A DNA stretch of 64,000 bases from contig NZ_AP026972.1 of assembly GCF_027924105.1 (NCBI RefSeq), positions 1 through 64,000 of the forward strand, written 5' to 3'. The notes beneath the pieces were generated by a model that had not been told where the DNA came from, made no database searches, and saw only the letters and a program-made list of their open reading frames with translations. This DNA is from Polynucleobacter sp. KF022 (lineage in GTDB: Bacteria > Pseudomonadota > Gammaproteobacteria > Burkholderiales > Burkholderiaceae). Every line of letters begins with the position of its first letter. Positions within the stretch are counted from its first letter, which is position 1. Below, in pieces: positions 62,710-64,000 of this stretch. The translations under genes were made by a program, and so were the position numbers.

Positions 62710-62979
62710 ATGACAGAATTATCTAAACCCTTGCGCCGCACCCTCGTGGGACGCGTTGTTAGCGACAAAATGCAAAAAACTGTGACGGTGTTGGTTGAGC
62801 GTCAAGTTAAGCATCCAGTGATTGGTAAGTACGTTGGCCAGTCCAAAAAGTACCACGCTCATGACGAAGCTGGCACATACAAGATGGGTGATACCGTTGA
62901 AATAGCTGAATCTAAGCCAATTTCACGCACTAAATCTTGGGTTGTGACCCGTTTAGTTGAGGCTTCAAAGGGTATTTAA
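62710..62979 (+). CDS. rpsQ: 30S ribosomal protein S17
   Basis: S17 is a primary binder of the 16S 5' domain. The 89-aa product has LVGRVVSDKMQKTVTVLVERQVKHP and the C-terminal ISRTKSWVVTRLVE. It is the last gene of the S10-type operon. A 183-bp spacer with a promoter-like sequence and hairpins separates it from rplN. Confidence 0.96.
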   Translation: MTELSKPLRRTLVGRVVSDKMQKTVTVLVERQVKHPVIGKYVGQSKKYHAHDEAGTYKMGDTVEIAESKPISRTKSWVVTRLVEASKGI

Positions 62980-62987
62980 AGAAATAT

Positions 62988-63162
62988 TAGGGATTTTGGC
63001 GAAGTTTCTTCCCAAATCCCTGTTTTACGTAGTAGAATAGAAGGCTTCTCTGGTTTTATTGGAGAAGCAGTGTTTTTCATTAATTCCGGGTTTTAGCTTT
63101 CGTTAAAACCCATAGACGGAACCAAGACTGTTTGCCTTTGGCCAATAAGTTGGGGATTAGAA
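62988..63162 (+). promoter_or_regulatory. rpsQ-rplN spacer: spc operon promoter and leader
   Basis: The spacer starts with an imperfect inverted repeat (AGGGATTT at 62989 and AAATCCCT at about 63014-63021). TAGAAT at 63033-63038 is a good -10, with only a weak -35 (TTCCCA at 63009-63014, 18-bp spacing). Then follow stems GCTTCTC/GAGAAGC (63044-63050/63062-63068) and GGGTTTTA/TAAAACCC (63088-63095/63104-63111). In E. coli the spc operon promoter also lies between rpsQ and rplN. Confidence 0.55.
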
Positions 63163-63531
63163 ATGATACAAACCGAAAGTAGATTACAGGTTGCCGATAA
63201 CACAGGCGCCAGTGAAGTGTTGTGCATCAAGGTATTGGGCGGCTCTAAGCGTCGTTACGCCAGTATCGGTGATGTCATTAAAGTGACTGTAAAGTCCGCT
63301 GCTCCACGTGGCCGTGTAAAAAAAGGTGACATTTATAACGCCGTAGTAGTGAGAACTGCTAAGGGTGTTCGCCGTCCAGATGGTTCATTGATTAAGTTCG
63401 ATGGCAACGCTGCGGTATTGCTCAACGCAAAGTTAGAGCCAATTGGCACACGTATCTTTGGACCAGTGACGCGCGAGTTGCGTACTGAAAAGTTCATGAA
63501 GATCGTTTCTCTCGCCCCCGAAGTTATTTAA
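63163..63531 (+). CDS. rplN: 50S ribosomal protein L14
   Basis: L14 lies at the subunit interface. The 122-aa product starts MIQTESRLQVADNTGASEVLCIKVLGGSKRRYA (landmark at residues 8-24). It ends REL-RTEKFMKIVSLAPEVI, typical of L14, and the length equals the family norm (122-123 aa). First gene of the spc-like operon, followed after 9 bp by rplX. Confidence 0.97.
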   Translation: MIQTESRLQVADNTGASEVLCIKVLGGSKRRYASIGDVIKVTVKSAAPRGRVKKGDIYNAVVVRTAKGVRRPDGSLIKFDGNAAVLLNAKLEPIGTRIFGPVTRELRTEKFMKIVSLAPEVI

Positions 63532-63540
63532 GAGGCTGAT

Positions 63541-63849
63541 ATGAAAAAGATTCGTAAAGGTGATTCCGTAGTTCTGTTGACTGGCCGCGATAAGGGCAAG
63601 CAAGGAACTGTTACAGCCGTTCTCGAGAACAAATTAGTGATCGAAGGCGTAAACATTTATAAAAAGAGCGTTAAGCCAAATCCAGCAGCCGGTGTTACTG
63701 GCGGCATGATTGACAAGACGATGCCTGTTCACATTTCTAATGTGGCTGTGGTTGACGGTAACGGCAAACCATCACGTGTTGGTATCAAACTCGTGGACGG
63801 TAAAAAGCAACGTTTCCTCAAAACCACTGGCGCAACTTTAAGCGCATAA
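63541..63849 (+). CDS. rplX: 50S ribosomal protein L24
   Basis: L24 is an assembly-initiating 23S-binding protein. The 102-aa product contains a KOW motif KGDSVVLLTGRDKGKQGTV near residue 6 and the typical VNIYKKSVKPNP. It is followed after 16 bp by rplE. Confidence 0.96.
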   Translation: MKKIRKGDSVVLLTGRDKGKQGTVTAVLENKLVIEGVNIYKKSVKPNPAAGVTGGMIDKTMPVHISNVAVVDGNGKPSRVGIKLVDGKKQRFLKTTGATLSA

Positions 63850-63865
63850 GGGGCACGGAGAAATT

Positions 63866-64000
63866 ATGAGCACACGTTTTCAAGAACACTATCAAGCTAA
63901 AGTAGTTGCAGATTTGATTGCCAAGTTTGGTTACAAGTCTGTAATGGAAGTTCCACGTATCACCAAGGTAACCCTGAACATGGGTTTAGGCGATGCAGTG
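63866..64000 (+). CDS. rplE: 50S ribosomal protein L5 (truncated by window end)
   Basis: Only the first 45 codons are in the window. They read MSTRFQEHYQAKVVADLIAK, then FGYKSVMEVPRITKVTLNMG, matching the L5 N-terminus (VPRITKVTLNMGLGDA). The ATG at 63866 follows GGAGAAATT. The gene is not broken; the window ends inside it. Confidence 0.93.
   Translation, partial: MSTRFQEHYQAKVVADLIAKFGYKSVMEVPRITKVTLNMGLGDAV

Overview
The window is a stretch of bacterial chromosome around the replication origin, running into the rRNA and ribosomal-protein genes. Gene content and protein sequences point to a betaproteobacterium of the Burkholderiaceae. The moderate-to-low GC, the 16S sequence and the atp, par and liv arrangement suggest Polynucleobacter or a close relative; this is inference from sequence resemblance and no database search was run. 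There are no insertion sequences, phage genes, CRISPR arrays or toxin-antitoxin modules. Nearly every gene is intact, and almost all are housekeeping genes.

Positions 1-6140 hold the origin module: DnaA boxes, dnaA, a 264-bp dnaA-dnaN spacer with several DnaA boxes and a clear DnaA-trio track, then dnaN, gyrB, a small SET-domain methyltransferase and a small DUF3717-type protein. Positions 6246-10832 are a complete branched-chain amino-acid type ABC transporter (two ATPases, binding protein, two permeases), followed by a TauE/SafE-type permease. Positions 11746-16087 carry the segregation module mnmG-rsmG-parA-parB with two perfect 16-bp parS palindromes, one over the putative mnmG promoter and one inside mnmG. 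Positions 16116-23310 are the complete F1Fo ATP synthase operon (atpIBEFHAGDC), followed by hemE and, across an AT-rich spacer with DnaA boxes, priA.

Positions 26835-33483 are a mixed region: a solitary gcvH, a metallo-beta-lactamase-fold hydrolase, a small zinc-ribbon protein, a fatty-acid desaturase, tRNA-Arg, two c-type cytochromes, the conserved rsmI / SIS-isomerase / BON-lipoprotein neighbourhood and a GNAT acetyltransferase. Positions 33734-39149 are a complete rRNA operon (promoter, 16S, tRNA-Ile, tRNA-Ala, 23S, 5S, terminator).

From 39174 to the end lie the translation and transcription operons: tRNA-Tyr/Gly/Thr-tuf-tRNA-Trp-secE-nusG, rplKAJL-rpoBC, rpsL-rpsG-fusA-tuf, then the S10 and spc operons up to a truncated rplE at the window edge. 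The two tuf genes look identical. The intergenic regions hold structured leaders that fit known sites of ribosomal-protein autoregulation or attenuation.

I found no convincing undescribed multi-gene system. The most interesting signals are in non-coding DNA: the origin architecture, the parS placement, a DnaA-box cluster before priA, and the unusual palindrome/hairpin set between rplL and rpoB.
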